DNA of 64,000 nt from Xiphydria camelus (GCA_963678675.1 OY783191.1:27300955-27364954), one strand, 5' to 3'; shown: positions 10,655 through 22,230, numbered from the stretch's first letter. Translations and numbers: made by a program. Notes: generated by a model not told the origin, from the sequence alone.

Positions 10655-10954
10655 TGGCTCCGCCGAGCAACGTTGCAAGTGAGAAGAATCTAATTTTTCA
10701 TCAATGAAACAAAACTGTTTGTTCAATGAAGAAGTATTTGAAATTGACTGCTTATAAAACCTTGTTATCGATGATATTACCTATAATTGGATATATTATT
10801 ACTATAAACATATATTGCGATTTTAACAGTTTCAGGACGGCCGCCGTACATGTACGATAAAGTACATATCGTACGGCAGCCGTCCTGAAAGGGTTAAATG
10901 CATTTTAAAACTGAATTTCACATAACATGTCGCTTGCAACGTTGCTCGGCGGAG
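10655..10954. repeat. Inverted repeat around a small MITE
   Basis: GCTCCGCCGAGCAACGTTGC at 10655 pairs with its complement at 10932-10954; the TTAA hairpin (10827-10893) lies between. Possibly ends of another small element. Confidence 0.5.
10827..10893. mobile_element. 67-bp hairpin MITE, TTAA target (piggyBac-like)
   Basis: TTAA at 10823-10826 and 10894-10897 flank a hairpin with TTTCAGGACGGC at the left and GCCGTCCTGAAAGGG at the right. TTAA duplication with C-rich ends is the hallmark of piggyBac-type MITEs. Confidence 0.65.
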
Positions 10955-10962
10955 CAATGACA

Positions 10963-11151
10963 TTACCTACGTACATTCCTCACAATATTTACAAACTCAT
11001 CTCGAACCCTTCTGGCATCAATGTTGGGTTCTTCCTCATCTTCCGCGTCATTATTTAACTCTACTGGTACATCGACATCGTATTCCACATTTTCTTCAAC
11101 CGCCGATGACACGATTAAATCTAGTCGGCGAGTTATTTTAAGCGATGCCAT
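10963..11151 (-). pseudogene. Probable Harbinger transposase tail
   Basis: A 62-codon minus-strand frame ends in an acidic stretch (NNDAEDEEEPNIDARRVRDE) and a short basic tail. This resembles the C-termini of insect PIF/Harbinger nucleases, where an acidic linker is followed by a helix with R-x-x-x. Its position opposite the Myb gene in a Harbinger element fits. The catalytic domain is absent. It could also be an unrelated short frame. Confidence 0.4.
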
Positions 11152-13707
11152 GAAATAACTGCCGACTTCCGTCGCTCGGTGAGACGGAACAACCGATTTA
11201 TCTTATTATTATTTATCGAAAGAATAGCAATCCTACATCAGTATAGAATATGTCAATTTTTTTATTGCTATAAAATCTAGTAATTTTTGAAGATTAAGAA
11301 GAAAGGATTCTTGGAGGAATTTGGTTGCATACGCGACGCCTTTAAATCCTCGCGCTCCTAACTTTACTACGTATGCGCTAGAAAATCGTCCCAACTCAGA
11401 ACTAGGGACTGGAATTACCGTTCTAGAACTGTTCTGTTACAGTTCGCAGTTTAGTTGGAACGCTCTTTGGAATCGTTCTAGAACCAGTTCTGTGTTTGTT
11501 GGAACGGCTAAGTCAGACTGCGCACACTCCGCCGAGTTCAGAACCAGTTCTCATGTTAGTTGGAACGAACCTTATGGTGAATCTTCCAATGTGCGATGGA
11601 AGAGTAAATTTGCGATGAAAAAAATATCACAAAACTAATTGTTCAACAACGCACAGGATTAAACAACAGGGGCAGAAAAGTTGTGGAAGTTGCTGAAAGT
11701 AAGCAAGAAAATATACAACGCGAGGATCAGCGACCCTGGAAAAAACGAAAATTAGATGATAAGAATATTGAGACCAAATGTGATGATGTTTGTACCGAGG
11801 ATAGTGAAGATTCTTTCAGTGACACTTTAAGCATTTCGAGTACTGATAATGATGGAGAAAAATTGTTGGAAGATGACTCCGAATTAGATTCGTTGGGAGA
11901 AACATTTCCAATAGTTGGGAATCGTTTCGTCGACCTCCGATTATTGGCTCAAAATTTGACGTGTACTGCTTGTAAAGAACAGTTGTGCTTAAAAAACATC
12001 GAGAGAGAACTTGTAAAAGGTTTAGGATCCTACATATTTGTCAGATGTGCACATTGCTTATTCGTCAAAAAAATATCATTGACTAAGTGCATTCAAGAAA
12101 CGGAAGACCGCAGAACCACACGCTTCGAAATAAACTTGAAGGCAGTGCTTGGTAATTATTATGGCTCAAAAACTACTTTTAAAAGATTTCATATTAATTA
12201 ATGTGTATACATAATCAAAAAAAAAACATTTTCCTGACTTTTCTAGGTTGTATTCACTCTGGACGGGGAAGTCAACAGTTGAATAAGTTTTTGGCCTGCG
12301 TAGGTGTTCCTACTATGCCTTCAAACACATTCAAAGTCTACGAACGAAAAGTTGGTCCAGCGATTGAAAAGGTTGCCAAGGAGAGTTGTGACAAAGCCGC
12401 GAAGATAGAAAGAGGACTTACGATAAATAGTCTAAGATCCGAACTAGAGAGAGAGAGACGTTCTTCACCGATCTGCTTACCAGATGAAAAGTATTTTTTG
12501 TCAAACATAATACGTCAATGAATATATCACGAATGGGTAGGCTAATAAAATATGCTCAAGACTACCCTTAAAACTGTATAAACAGGTCAGCTGATATGAG
12601 CAATTTGCACCGATCTGCTTACCAATTAAACTATATATGAAAATAAAGATAATTTTATTGCAAACACTATGGTATAACCCTACCTGCAAAAAATCGGTCA
12701 TGAATCACGGTTGTAAGGCTTTGAAATTTATCGGAGCTAATCAAGATGCGCGTACTGCAGCGCCATAGTTATGATCAATAACACGTGATACAACTGAAGC
12801 TGAATCTAATCTAATTGAAAATTCTGCAACTGATTCTGAGGTTCCCAAACAGCCAAAAAAACCGTCATCTAGGTGGAAATCTGTGAATTTAGCTGAATTC
12901 AAAGCAGTCTCAACATTCGTCGTGCGAGTGATGCTTGGCTTTGACACTGCTTGGTCTAAGCGAGGAAATGGGAGAGACTATGATAGTCTAAATAGGTACG
13001 CTCTGCTCTCAGTGGGACTCGAAGTGGTCTTATTGTCGATTTTGACATAGAAAATCGAGTATGTCGAAAATGTAAGAATGGACATCCAAAATCAGATCAC
13101 AATTGCCGACAGCACTTCAGTGGAAGTGCAAACGCCTTTGAAGCAGCGTTAGCAGTCAAATTGGCCACTCAAAGTAGTATTTTGAAGAATAATCATCTCG
13201 AAATAGGTATTTTTGTAGGTGATAAAGATTCCTCAGCGATCAGCCGTATCAGAACTAATTGCACCCACCCGGTAGTAAAATTATGTGATAGGAATCATTT
13301 AATAAAAGGTATAAAGGGCCTATTATATAACGTTCCAAAAGAAAAAGACCCTGACAGGGAACTCAACAAAAATTCCATTGATTATTTGGAGCGGTGCTTC
13401 AAATATGCAATGGCTCAAAATCCTGGCGACGAAACTGGTTTAGCGGTTGCAGTGAAAAATATCCTGTTACATGCTTTCAACATCCACGATAATAGTGATG
13501 ATTGGTGTGGCTACAAAGATGATGTTGATTACACACACAAAACTATTGGCGGAGGATTGGAAAACGCAACGCTTCTGACAGCCTTGACAACTGTTTTTAA
13601 CGAATTGGCGGATAGTTCTGGTAAATATGCCCATGTGCAGCCTCCAGCCAAGCAAACGAAAGTTTAAACGCAGCAATCTCTCGAAAAGCGCCAAAGGCAA
13701 TGTGCTA

Positions 13708-14492
13708 GAGGAAAGTGCCCTAATATTGGATACATTTTTTAAACTGTCATATTTTATGAACAAATCAATTAAATGTATATTTTTTGCTTTTGGTACTCTT
13801 GCTAGAATTAATTTGCTACCTATATTAGATGAATTCACATAACTTTTGTGTGGTATTTTTAAAATAAACAGGTCACTGAAAAATAATTGATTGAATTTTA
13901 TTGATTTTAAAAAATGGTGTCCTAATATTGGATAGGGTATCCAATATCTATTAGGCGACTGATATTTTGCACAAAAATACTAAAAATAATTATCCATCTA
14001 TGCATAAGTCACAAATATATTGTTTCTTTCCTCTAGCTTCAGCACAGTCTTCATGAGCCCACCTATAACATCTAAAACACCGGATCCATCGTTCGCCTGA
14101 TTAATCCGAAGAAAATGATCCTAAACAAAATAAACAATCCACGTCTTCCTCTTCGGGGTCCATGTCATCTGAATTAATATATGGAATGTCTTCTTCTGAC
14201 TCGGATGATGAATCCGAAAGGATGGGCATAGAGAGTGTCCAATATTAGGCCACGGATAATATTTGACAGTTAGGTTTTTCACAGCAAAAATTAATTAAAA
14301 TTAAAGCGCGAAAAATAATAATCCGTCTATATCACTTTGATTGGTTGTACTAGCAGGCTTACAAACATAGGCTACTCTCTTTGGGTTTTATTAAAGCTAC
14401 TCGTCACAAGATGGCGCCATATAATTATCTGCTGTGACAAATACAGTGGTGTCCAATATTAGGAACCATCCTAATATTAGGGCACTTTCCTT
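13708..14492. mobile_element. Pogo-type (Tc1/mariner) element remnant, TA duplication
   Basis: Ends GAGGAAAGTGCCCTAATATT and AATATTAGGGCACTTTCCTT, flanked by TA (13706-13707, 14493-14494). The word CCTAATATTGG or its complement recurs near both ends. A finger domain of a pogo-family transposase remains on the minus strand. It interrupts the Mutator-like gene, and removal with one TA restores that frame. Confidence 0.75.
13990..14235 (-). pseudogene. Pogo-family transposase C-terminal zinc finger
   Basis: Read on the minus strand: acidic DSDDMDPEEEDVD, then CLFC ... CFRCYRWAHEDC ... YICDLCIDG and a stop. This PHD/RING-like finger is the usual C-terminus of DDE_1 (pogo/Tigger/jerky) transposases of insects. 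One in-frame stop lies between the first two cysteine pairs. The catalytic domain has been deleted. Confidence 0.6.
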
Positions 14493-15396
14493 TACAGTAT
14501 GAGTGAGTCCATGGATGACAGAGTAGCAGCAGTTGTAGCTGACAAAAATGAAGGTGAAGTGTATATAATTCAAGTTTATAAACTATTAAATTTAACTGTT
14601 GATGAAAATTTAGAAAATTACGTGAAACAAAGAGACGTCATAACTACGCGTAAGGCTGAGAAAGCTTGCACTCTGAAAGCCAAAAGATAACGTATTGAAC
14701 GAAAGAAAAAACGTTCAGCTTTACGTCACAGAACTGAAAATTCTGAAGGAGTAATGTACAGATCAGGGGTGGGATTAACTGATACACCAGCAATTAACGA
14801 GCCCTGGGAAGTGGCCTTTTTCGATTTAGAGACAAGTGGATTCAGTGGAAACTGTGAAATCCTTTAAATCGCTGCTGGTACGAGATCAACGTCATTCAAG
14901 AAATACGTAAGCCAATTGATCCAAAGGCTACAGAGGTGCATGGTTTGATGAATATCTGGGGTGATTTATACTTGCACGGAAACCGCGTGCAATGTTTTCC
15001 TTTAACTACCGTTTTAAAGGATTTTGTCACTTATTTAAGAAACTTTGAAAAGTCAGTCCTGCTAGTAGCACATAACTTAGCTTTCGATGGGCCTCGTTTG
15101 CTTCGAGCCATTGAAAAATGCTCATTGATTGATGATTTCCAGTCCAGCGTCAAGGGTCTAGCTTGTTCAATGCAAACGTACAAACAAAAGCACAAAATGA
15201 AAAAATTTAAAAACGGCGAATTAACCTTGTCTGTCTTAGCACTTCCATGGATAAGAGTTAACAGCAATAATGCTCACGATGCCTCTTACGATGTATATAC
15301 CTACCTATGCTTCGCCACTTCGCATACAATGCGCTTACAATCGAAGAATTGATAGCACAAGCTACATCGTGCATCGAGATGGAGATTCTGGAGTAG

Positions 15397-16200
15397 CAAC
15401 ACTAATTAAATAATAAAATTCAATATAACCCTCGAAAAGTCAGTCTGCAAGTTTATGTTAATATGTATAACCAATTATCTAAAAACGTTACCTTCAAGTG
15501 AAAAGTGGTGAAAATAGAAAATGTTTCTTGTATATTTTTGTTAAAATAGAAAATCTATAAGCTTAACCCAAACTCGCGATCCATGACGCAGTTGGCAAAA
15601 AATTCTGAGCTTCATTTCAAAAAGTATCATTTGTATTTACATGGTAAATCTACCATTAATTAGAAAATGGTAGGTACCCAAATATATTTTTTCCAATGTG
15701 CTTTATAAAGGATATTGAGTGTAAAGTTATCATGCCTAATAAATTACAAGATTTTGTGCACTCAGAAAATTTGGAAAGCAGAATTGTTTCGAGCGACCAT
15801 AAATACGACTGAAATCGTTAGTTTTGGTCGTGGGTCAAACAGTTTATTTATTTTTGCTGTACCGTAAAATTAATATCAGATGCCGATCCAGCCAGTTTAA
15901 ATTCGAATTTTAGTGAGATAAGAAAATGGATTACCTTTCTCCTCATATTTTTAGATTTGTATGGCAATATTTAAGAATCTAGCTGTACTGGCATACATTT
16001 TCATAACAAGTTGTTTATCATGACTACGCCAAAATCTACAAACTATAAGCTTGTTCTAAATTTCACTCTTTCAAATATTTCAATGGAAGATATACATATT
16101 TCTTTGATCCGACAGAAACAGTTGTACAAATGAAGGAACATTTATTTATTTTGAATCCTTGTACTTTCGATTCGAACTGTGATGTTATTTGGCAAAAGAA
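15397..16200. other. AT-rich sequence, nothing recognised
   Basis: Follows the exonuclease end of the Mutator-like element. Probably the 3' part of that element plus flank; no terminal repeat was identified. Confidence 0.25.
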
Positions 16201-16390
16201 GTGCGTTTTTGAAGCAAAGAAATATGTCTTCGGCGTAACAGAATATTTCTTACTAACTGAGATATCTATATTTGCCTCGAAAAAAGTTGTATTCAAGACA
16301 ATTACTCGCGTCTTTCGCGGCAAGAAATAGGTCATCTAGTCAAAGAAACATGTCTTCGGCGTAACAGAATATTTCTTCCTAACTGAGATA

Positions 16391-17336
16391 GGGTAGTGAT
16401 ATAATACGCCCCACATTTCGGAAATAATTATTAACATCACAGTGTCGAGCGTTTATTCAAAAATAAGTGAACAGGAAATAACTAAAACACGAACTTACTC
16501 GAAAACCAACAGAATGTTTTTCTAAAACAACTTCACATAAAAAAAATTAAATTTCTAAAAATATCAAGGTGGGGGGGTGGGGTAGGATTACACTACGTGA
16601 TTGTAATACGCCCCGGGTGAAAAGTTGATCCTAACAAGCTATTTTTTATTTTCCATGCGTTTCTTTTGACGTCCACATTTGTTGCACATATGTATTTAGG
16701 TACATCGTGCAGCTTTCATACAGCCACTTTCTACAAACTATACACTGAATCCAAACATCTCTAGATTTGGTTGAATAACAATGTTCTCCACACTCAATAC
16801 AGTCGGTATCGTCAATGTCTGAAGCCTCATTCAAGACTCATGTCAAGAATTCGATTGGTCCATAAATCATCGACAGGGGATTAATGTAGTGATGCACATG
16901 TAAATAGGATCTAGAATGACTGGACTATGGGGCGTTTTACAACCAAGCATGTGGGGCGTATTCGAGAAATCGGGTGTACAATACGCCACACTGAAATATT
17001 TCACCCACATAATTTATTTTAACTGCGACACATACTCAAGGACGTTCATTTGTTTGTCTAGGTAAAGATCAAACAGAAAAAAATTAAAGAAAAATGTTTT
17101 GAAACATAATAGAGGGCATTTACTTAAACTGTGAAACAAATGTTTGGCTGTACTTACCAATGAATATTATTTTTCTCGGATAAATACCAGCGTACGTCTT
17201 TAACTACCACATACAAAATGACACATGAGTAACACGATCGATGTTCTGCACGATACTGAATCAGAAAACAAATACGAGCAGAAATATGGCGGTGGGGCGT
17301 ATTAAAAGCCGGGGCGTATTATATCACTTTACCCCC
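16391..17336. mobile_element. Pogo-type element, 946 bp, TA duplication
   Basis: Ends GGGTAGTGATATAATACGCC and GGCGTATTATATCACTTTAC (plus CCCC), flanked by TA. The motif GGGGCGTATT appears about seven times in both orientations (16401, 16605, 16928, 16951, 16976, 17293, 17311). Carries a transposase finger remnant on the minus strand. Confidence 0.75.
16640..16834 (-). pseudogene. Pogo-family transposase C-terminal finger
   Basis: Frame starts MNEASDIDDTDCIECGEHC, then WIQCIVCRKWLYESC. A frameshift near 16690 moves the last cysteine pair (MCNKCGRQKKR then stop) to another frame. It parallels the finger ends in the 13.7-kb and 26.9-kb elements. The core is missing. Confidence 0.6.
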
Positions 17337-17450
17337 TATCTCTCTCTCTATATATTTGCCTCGAAAAAAGTTGTATTCAAGACAATTACTCACGTCTTTC
17401 GCGGCAAGAAATAGGTCATCTAGTCAATGACATAATAATTTAAAATAAAG

Positions 17451-18900
17451 AAATATTTCTTCTAGTTGAAGATACATATTCCTTTGGTCCAAGTAAAATT
17501 GTCATTGATCAGATGAACGCCGTATTTTAAACAGAGAGCTAGATATTTGACTGGAAGTAAAACGCAACTGATCCATGCATGCGCAATTTGTTAAAAGCGC
17601 CGCTTGCCAATGGTTTGTGACTGCTCTGCGAAGAAGGTTAATATTTACAAGAGACTAATGGTAATGGTTTAAAAAAGGACAGATATAGAATTTTATTGAA
17701 ATGATCGATGACCAACTGCTCGTCATACTCAACGAATATTGGGACAGACATCTGTTTTCCTGTACCAGTAAGTATTCGTCACCACAAACATTAATTTCTA
17801 ACTGACTCCTAACCTAAAAATATTTGCTAATTACTTAGCGCGCTTATATGTATATAATTTATCAAAAAGTAATTCCCCGCCAATAAGACACACTACGTGC
17901 ATGCTAGAGAGTTTTCCAGAACAACTTGCCTTAATATTTATGCTAACAACTGTACCAACCCTAAATTTATTCAAAACACCGGCACCTTTAACACACTGTC
18001 CGCGTCACAAATGTCACTCGATTGTAAATAATGTTTACCAGTTGTTCCGTCGATGTTGCCACATATTATTAAAATTATAGTATAATGGAATTTTACTATT
18101 GGATGCTTAATTTTTAAGGATATTTAATCGCACTGACGATAACTGGGTCTGTGACGAACACTGGGACATTTACCTTATGTGATTTTAATACGGCTGAAGT
18201 AAGTACACAAATAAATAAATACCTAAGGTTAATAAATATATATTTTCCATCCTTATACCCTCCATTAAAGTATTGTATCTTAAAAAGCTGATTTTGTTAA
18301 TTGCAAATACGAATTTTTTATGAGAACGTATCGGGTTGTAAAAATAATTATATTATATTTCCTCCTGATATTATATAACTCCTATTTTAATTAATTAAAA
18401 TAGAAGATGAAGAGATGATATCTACTTATATACTGTCGCAAGATATGTCCAAACATGAATAATACTTATTACAAAAGTCAACATGTTGAAATGATTAACG
18501 TTAAATGAATAAGCATTGTGGGGTGTACCTACACCCCACGCGTCTATTGGCGTCTCAGATTTTGACATATGTACAGGAGGGTTAAATAAGGGCGAAAATT
18601 CAAAATGAAAAAATACAGGGTAAACAATTTTGTCAAAATTTTTTGCAACTGCAAAAAAAGAATCACAGAAAAATCAAATTGTGCGATAAGTCTCCAAATG
18701 GCCAGACAAAAATTGGAATAACTAAACCAATGATGCTAGAAATTTTCGTAACATTTTCACGCCTTCGAATGCATCGACAAAAGGCACAAACGCTCGCTAT
18801 ATGGATTCGTACAGTCATCACTCTTGAAGAAATACATAATAATATTTGAATGTCCGGACATCAGGCTTATAATCGTTCAATCGTCCAGAAACTGGTAACA
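17451..18900. other. Mostly unassigned; short hairpin near 18520
   Basis: AT-rich with no transposon ends found. GGGGTGTACCTACACCCC at 18521-18538 is a short palindrome. A 68-codon frame at 18643-18849 is not recognisable. Confidence 0.3.
17701..18198 (+). CDS. Possible two-exon coding fragment, unknown
   Basis: Exon 1 17701-17767 (starts MIDDQLLVILNEYWDRHLF, donor GTAAGT) and exon 2 18119-18198 (acceptor TTTTTAAG, donor GTAAGT) join in frame to 49 open codons (67 + 80 nt). Start context TTGAAATG is acceptable. No family recognised. Two good donors and a phase match are suggestive but could be chance; it would need a further exon. Confidence 0.25.
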
Positions 18901-18963
18901 TTTACTTCGTACAATGTCTATGGCAAGATGTTCCACATACTACGTATAGGTACATAGGTATCT

Positions 18964-19490
18964 ACAGGATGGCAACTCAATTCCGCTCACAAAATTCCCT
19001 GACTTTTCCCCATTTATCTGCCTGAAATCACTAATTTTCCCTGATTGTTTAATTTATGGGATATGAAGAAACAATAATATAATTCATATATACAAAGGAA
19101 TGCTTAAGTGTTTATCCTAATCAAAATATTTCATATTTTGTAACGATAATCGGTTGAGGGGTAAGCTTGAGATATGCCAAAATGATTATACATCAAGCAT
19201 TTATTTGAATTATATGAGTATGAAAACAATATGAAGGCACAGTTGGCTGTACTTCATAGATTATAATTTTAAAATACATGGATACGTCTTCTCAATGTTT
19301 AAAAAACTTATTACAGCTCAGAATTAGATTAATGTGATGTAATAATTTTAATCAAAGTTATATTATAAATTTAACATAAAATAATTGAAGAGAAGAATCT
19401 CTAAAACCCCCTGGATTTATCAAAAATGTCTAGACCACCAAAAAAGTCCCTAACATTTCCCGGTTTTCCAGTAGAGTGGCCACCACGGTA
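18964..19490. repeat. Possible old hAT-like element
   Basis: CAGGATGGCAACTC at the left and GAGTGGCCACCACGG at the right are roughly inverted. Inside are CCCTGACTTTTCCC and TTCCCGGTTTTCC words typical of a common insect repeat. A similar end, GGCCACCCTGTT, is at 24512. No target duplication is clear. Confidence 0.35.
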
Positions 19491-19555
19491 TATGTAGGTA
19501 CCATCGCAGTAAATTCTACGCCGTGCGGCAACCGAGTGCACACGTACGCGCGTAA

Positions 19556-20047
19556 TTGGCGATTTCCACTATCGAACATGACATCTAGTGGCAGAATCTA
19601 GAACTAGTCTATTTGGGTTCCAGATGTAAACAAACGTGGCTTTTGCATGACGTGTGGTTTGTTTTCAGAAATAGTGTGAAATAGAATAGTGAAACGGTGA
19701 AACTTTAAAAATGTCAAAAAGTAAGTCTGAATATTGTCCACGAAAAGATTCATATTTTTCTTCAGCCACAGTTCCACACAAAATCACGTGCTTTGCTTGG
19801 AGCACTTCTTCGCCTTCACAGAAGTTCCTCGAATCTGCGTTACAATTCCCGTAATTAAATATTGTCTTTAATTTTAAACACGGCATATTCTAATAATAGT
19901 AATGTAGTAATATAACAAAAATGTTGAGAAGAACGCAAAAACACCAGTAACAGACTACAGCTGTGCGGTTGTTTACAAAATGAACCCAAATAGGACAGCC
20001 ATATGCATAACTACTGTGGTGCCACCATCGGTAGTGGAAATCGCCAA
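19556..20047. mobile_element. ~490-bp element with TTGGCGATTTCCACTA ends
   Basis: Terminal repeats TTGGCGATTTCCACTA and TAGTGGAAATCGCCAA; further inward both sides share CTATTTGGGTTC and TGTAAACAA words in inverted order. Flanks TAA / TAG are near a 3-bp duplication. The minus strand contains a short coding-like piece (19665-19886). Confidence 0.55.
19665..19886 (-). pseudogene. Short transposon-derived coding fragment
   Basis: 73-codon frame beginning MPCLKLKTIFNYGNCN, with GEEVLQAKHVILCGTV. This last phrase resembles a segment seen in SWIM-finger transposon proteins of insects, but the match is from memory and short. Lies wholly inside the TIR element. Confidence 0.3.
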
Positions 20048-20129
20048 TAGCAGTCCCGATGACCGGGTTCGTTTCTACAATCAGCTCATCCTTGTGGCTG
20101 GACTCGTACAAAGTCAGTCGCAACCATGT

Positions 20130-20690
20130 ACCTATATCGGCCCGCGGTGCAGTCTCCCCGGATCGCATCCCCGCGCTCGAATTACGCGATCGACCGGTAG
20201 CAGCTGGAGAAGGGATGGGATTGGCAAGAGAGAGAGGGAGGGGGGGAGGAAGAGACAAAGAGAAGAGAGAACGATCACATTGTAGGAACGAGTCGAGCGA
20301 CCATCCCGAACAAGTATGCGCGCGCGCGCGCGCACCTCCCGCAATTTCACGGCATTCGGTATCGGATCCGACGAGCGTGAAAGTCGGAGGACCGGTCGCG
20401 ACTCGAACCGCCGATCCGCCTCTCTCGCGGAGAATCCTACAGCGCCACTGGGGGCGGTGTGACTGTGGCTCCTCGCGCTTTCCATCCTCCGCCGTGAGGT
20501 CGTTCACATCCGCGCGCGCGAAAGCCGCAAGAGAGGAAGAGCGATCGATCGGGAAATCACTTGGACCAACCGAATCGCTCGCCGAAGGATCCGCGCGGCG
20601 GGTTCAGGCGCGGCTGGGCCCACGGGTGTTGCGCGAGATATGCGTGAATGATTCGTCGGCGAATATTTCGAGTTAATCCTGAGACGACTC
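20130..20690. promoter_or_regulatory. GC/CpG-rich island 1
   Basis: Abrupt rise in GC and CpG between AT-rich flanks, with a purine-rich tract (20221-20272) and a CG dinucleotide run (20317-20334). 20490-20590 matches 24955-25050 (shared GTCGTTCACATCC, GATCGATCG and AACCAAC...CGAATCG). Long frames on both strands reflect lack of AT-rich stops. Likely a host promoter or 5' exon region. Confidence 0.35.
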
Positions 20691-21139
20691 TGCGCTATTC
20701 GCGGAGTTGTGGTAACTGGCGAAAAGGGAGAATGTATTGTATAAATGGCACGATTTTTTTAACGACGAAACGATTCTTTATACCGGACAATTCGGTCTTT
20801 AAATAAAACAAATTTTCATATTTTGAAAATCAATTCGTAATTTGTGCACATATTCATTATCACGCTAGGAAGAAGATGTCCGAAAAAATAATTATTCGCA
20901 AAGTTACAAATGCGTTTCTCTTCACGACATTGTGACGTTATTGAAACGCCAGAGAGGCGCACTTATTCCAAGTAACGAGTGCGAGAAAACTAGACTTAGG
21001 CCGTCTGCACACGAAGCGTATCGTCATAGACGCGTACAAGATTCATCCTGCAGCGCCGATTCCTATACGCCTAGGCCGTCTGCACATGGGGCGTACAGTA
21101 AGCGTACAGGTATCGTATGAAATTCTGGCAGTTGAAACG

Positions 21140-21328
21140 ATGTCTAGTGACGAAGAAGATGTATTGCTGCTCTGGTACCTACGTCGTCGAAATAAAAAGA
21201 AAAAAAGACTCTGGGTGCATCCCTATATCCAGAGAAATCGTAATAGGAGATTAGCCATTGCGGCGAAGGAGTACGCCCGAGTCGAATATTTGAACCTAGA
21301 ATGTCCTATAATTTCGAATACTTTTTAG
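21140..21328 (+). pseudogene. Harbinger transposase N-terminus (truncated)
   Basis: From ATG at 21140: MSSDEEDVLLLWYLRRR, then KKKKRLWVHPYIQRNRNRR. An acidic start, then basic residues and W-V-H-P, is the classic N-terminal region of insect HARBI1-like nucleases. The frame is lost after ~62 codons, before the conserved RM-x3-F segment and the DDE domain. Confidence 0.55.
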
Positions 21329-21479
21329 GATGTATTAGGACTTAATAGGTCTACGTAAACGTTATTTTCTATTATGTGCAAAATCCTAAGTGAGCCTAAA
21401 AGGTTCTACTTATTGCAGATTTGGGATGGTTTTAGGACTTTTTAGAACTAACGCTAAAACCGAAAATAACCTACTTTAA

Positions 21480-21564
21480 CCCTCCATTAGGCGGGTGGAT
21501 TATCATTGTAATCCACGCCCATTTGAATAGCACGTCTAGTAGAATCCACCCGCCTAACGGAGGG
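21480..21564. mobile_element. 85-bp hairpin MITE, TTAA target
   Basis: CCCTCCATTAGGCGGGTGG and CCACCCGCCTAACGGAGGG between TTAA (21476-21479) and TTAA (21565-21568). piggyBac-like, nested in the Harbinger element. Confidence 0.7.
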
Positions 21565-21889
21565 TTAACCGATATTTTATTCCCTTCGGATTCCTCAATA
21601 TTTCAGATTATTGCATGATAAAAAACTGTATGTGTCAAAAGAATATGCACGTCCACTCCAAACTGAATCATATATACGCAGTGACTTTACATCATTCATT
21701 ATTTATGGAATAATTTGGTACAATTTGCACTGTTTGAAACATCATTATTATATCGATTTTGTTATTTTTTAATTGAAAAATGTTGTGAAGACAGTGCATT
21801 CACAATATATTTACGAAATGTTTGCACGTTGTTAAGGCTCCATGACTGCACTGAGTTTAAACACTGGGTCTTCCCGCCGTGAACCACTA

Positions 21890-22230
21890 ACAATAAGTGT
21901 GTTTACTGTGTAGCTACGATGCTCTTAGTTTCTGTCACACGAACACACTATGGTGATACCACCCCGACTAGAAATTTTCGGCTGATCCTCCCCTGGTCCA
22001 GGTAAGGAATGCCTGACTAGCTCCTGACAAGATATGTAATGCAAATCATTACCCTCTCTCTGGACCCGATCAGGAATTCCTAATGAGGACCAGACATGGT
22101 TAACCAGATCAGGTCCAGAGTATTGATTTGATGCCGATTTAAAAATTCTAACAAAATTGAAAAAATGAAAAAGGTTGAAATGCAAACTATTCGTACAACT
22201 CTTTTTATATGTCATATCCTACGCAAAAGG
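21890..22230. other. Unassigned segment inside the Harbinger element
   Basis: Balanced-composition stretch with repeated words CCTGGTCCAG and GGACCCGATCAGG. A 96-codon minus-strand frame is not recognisable. Could be captured host sequence. Confidence 0.25.

Larger units (their letters stand above)
7559..11572. mobile_element. PIF/Harbinger-type element, 4.0 kb
   Basis: Ends read AGGTTCGTTCCAACAAGC and ...TTAGTTGGAACGAACCT, flanked by TAT (7556-7558, 11573-11575). The subterminal regions are rich in the word CCAGTTC/GAACTGG. It carries a Myb/SANT gene on the plus strand and a Harbinger-like transposase tail on the minus strand, the usual two-gene content of this superfamily. Most of the transposase gene is gone, so it is non-autonomous. 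It landed after codon 4 of the Mutator-like gene. Several smaller elements lie inside. Confidence 0.7.
7547..15396 (+). pseudogene. Mutator-like transposase with C-terminal DEDDh exonuclease, broken
   Basis: Pieces 7547-7558, 11576-13705 and 14495-15396 form one gene. The middle region has a CxxC zinc-ribbon part (CTACKEQLC ... CAHC, 11967-12060), a 95-bp intron (12152-12246, GTAATT...TTCTAG), then a Mutator-type DDE core: FDTAWSKRG (~12937), GDKDSS (~13220) and QANESLN (~13650). The last piece is a DnaQ-like exonuclease: FFDLETSGF (~14817), HNLAFDGPRLL (~15070) and HDASYDV (~15275). Frame breaks: A-run near 11620, a scrambled stretch 12436-12770, ~13010, ~13640, in-frame stops near 14689 and 14863, and ~15308. 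Two transposons interrupt it, and both removals restore frame. The combination of Mutator core and exonuclease is known to me from insect and cnidarian proteins; the gene is dead here. Confidence 0.75.
16217..17450. repeat. ~130-bp tandem duplication split by a transposon
   Basis: The segment from ATGTCTTCGGCGTAACAG to AATAGGTCATCTAGTCAA (16217-16346) is repeated. The second copy begins at 16343, is cut after AACTGAGATA at 16390, and resumes at 17337 with TCTCTATATATTTGCCTCG. The duplication therefore predates the insertion. Confidence 0.7.

Noticed and set aside
18521..18538. Hairpin as a small MITE
   Set aside because: Only ~9 bp per arm and no matching target duplication; too short to call.
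18643..18849. 68-codon basic frame
   Set aside because: No family recognised and no splice context; lysine content follows A-rich sequence.
19890..20676. 205-codon frames on both strands of island 1
   Set aside because: Mirror-image frames with low-complexity Arg/Ser content; no homology or consistent start.
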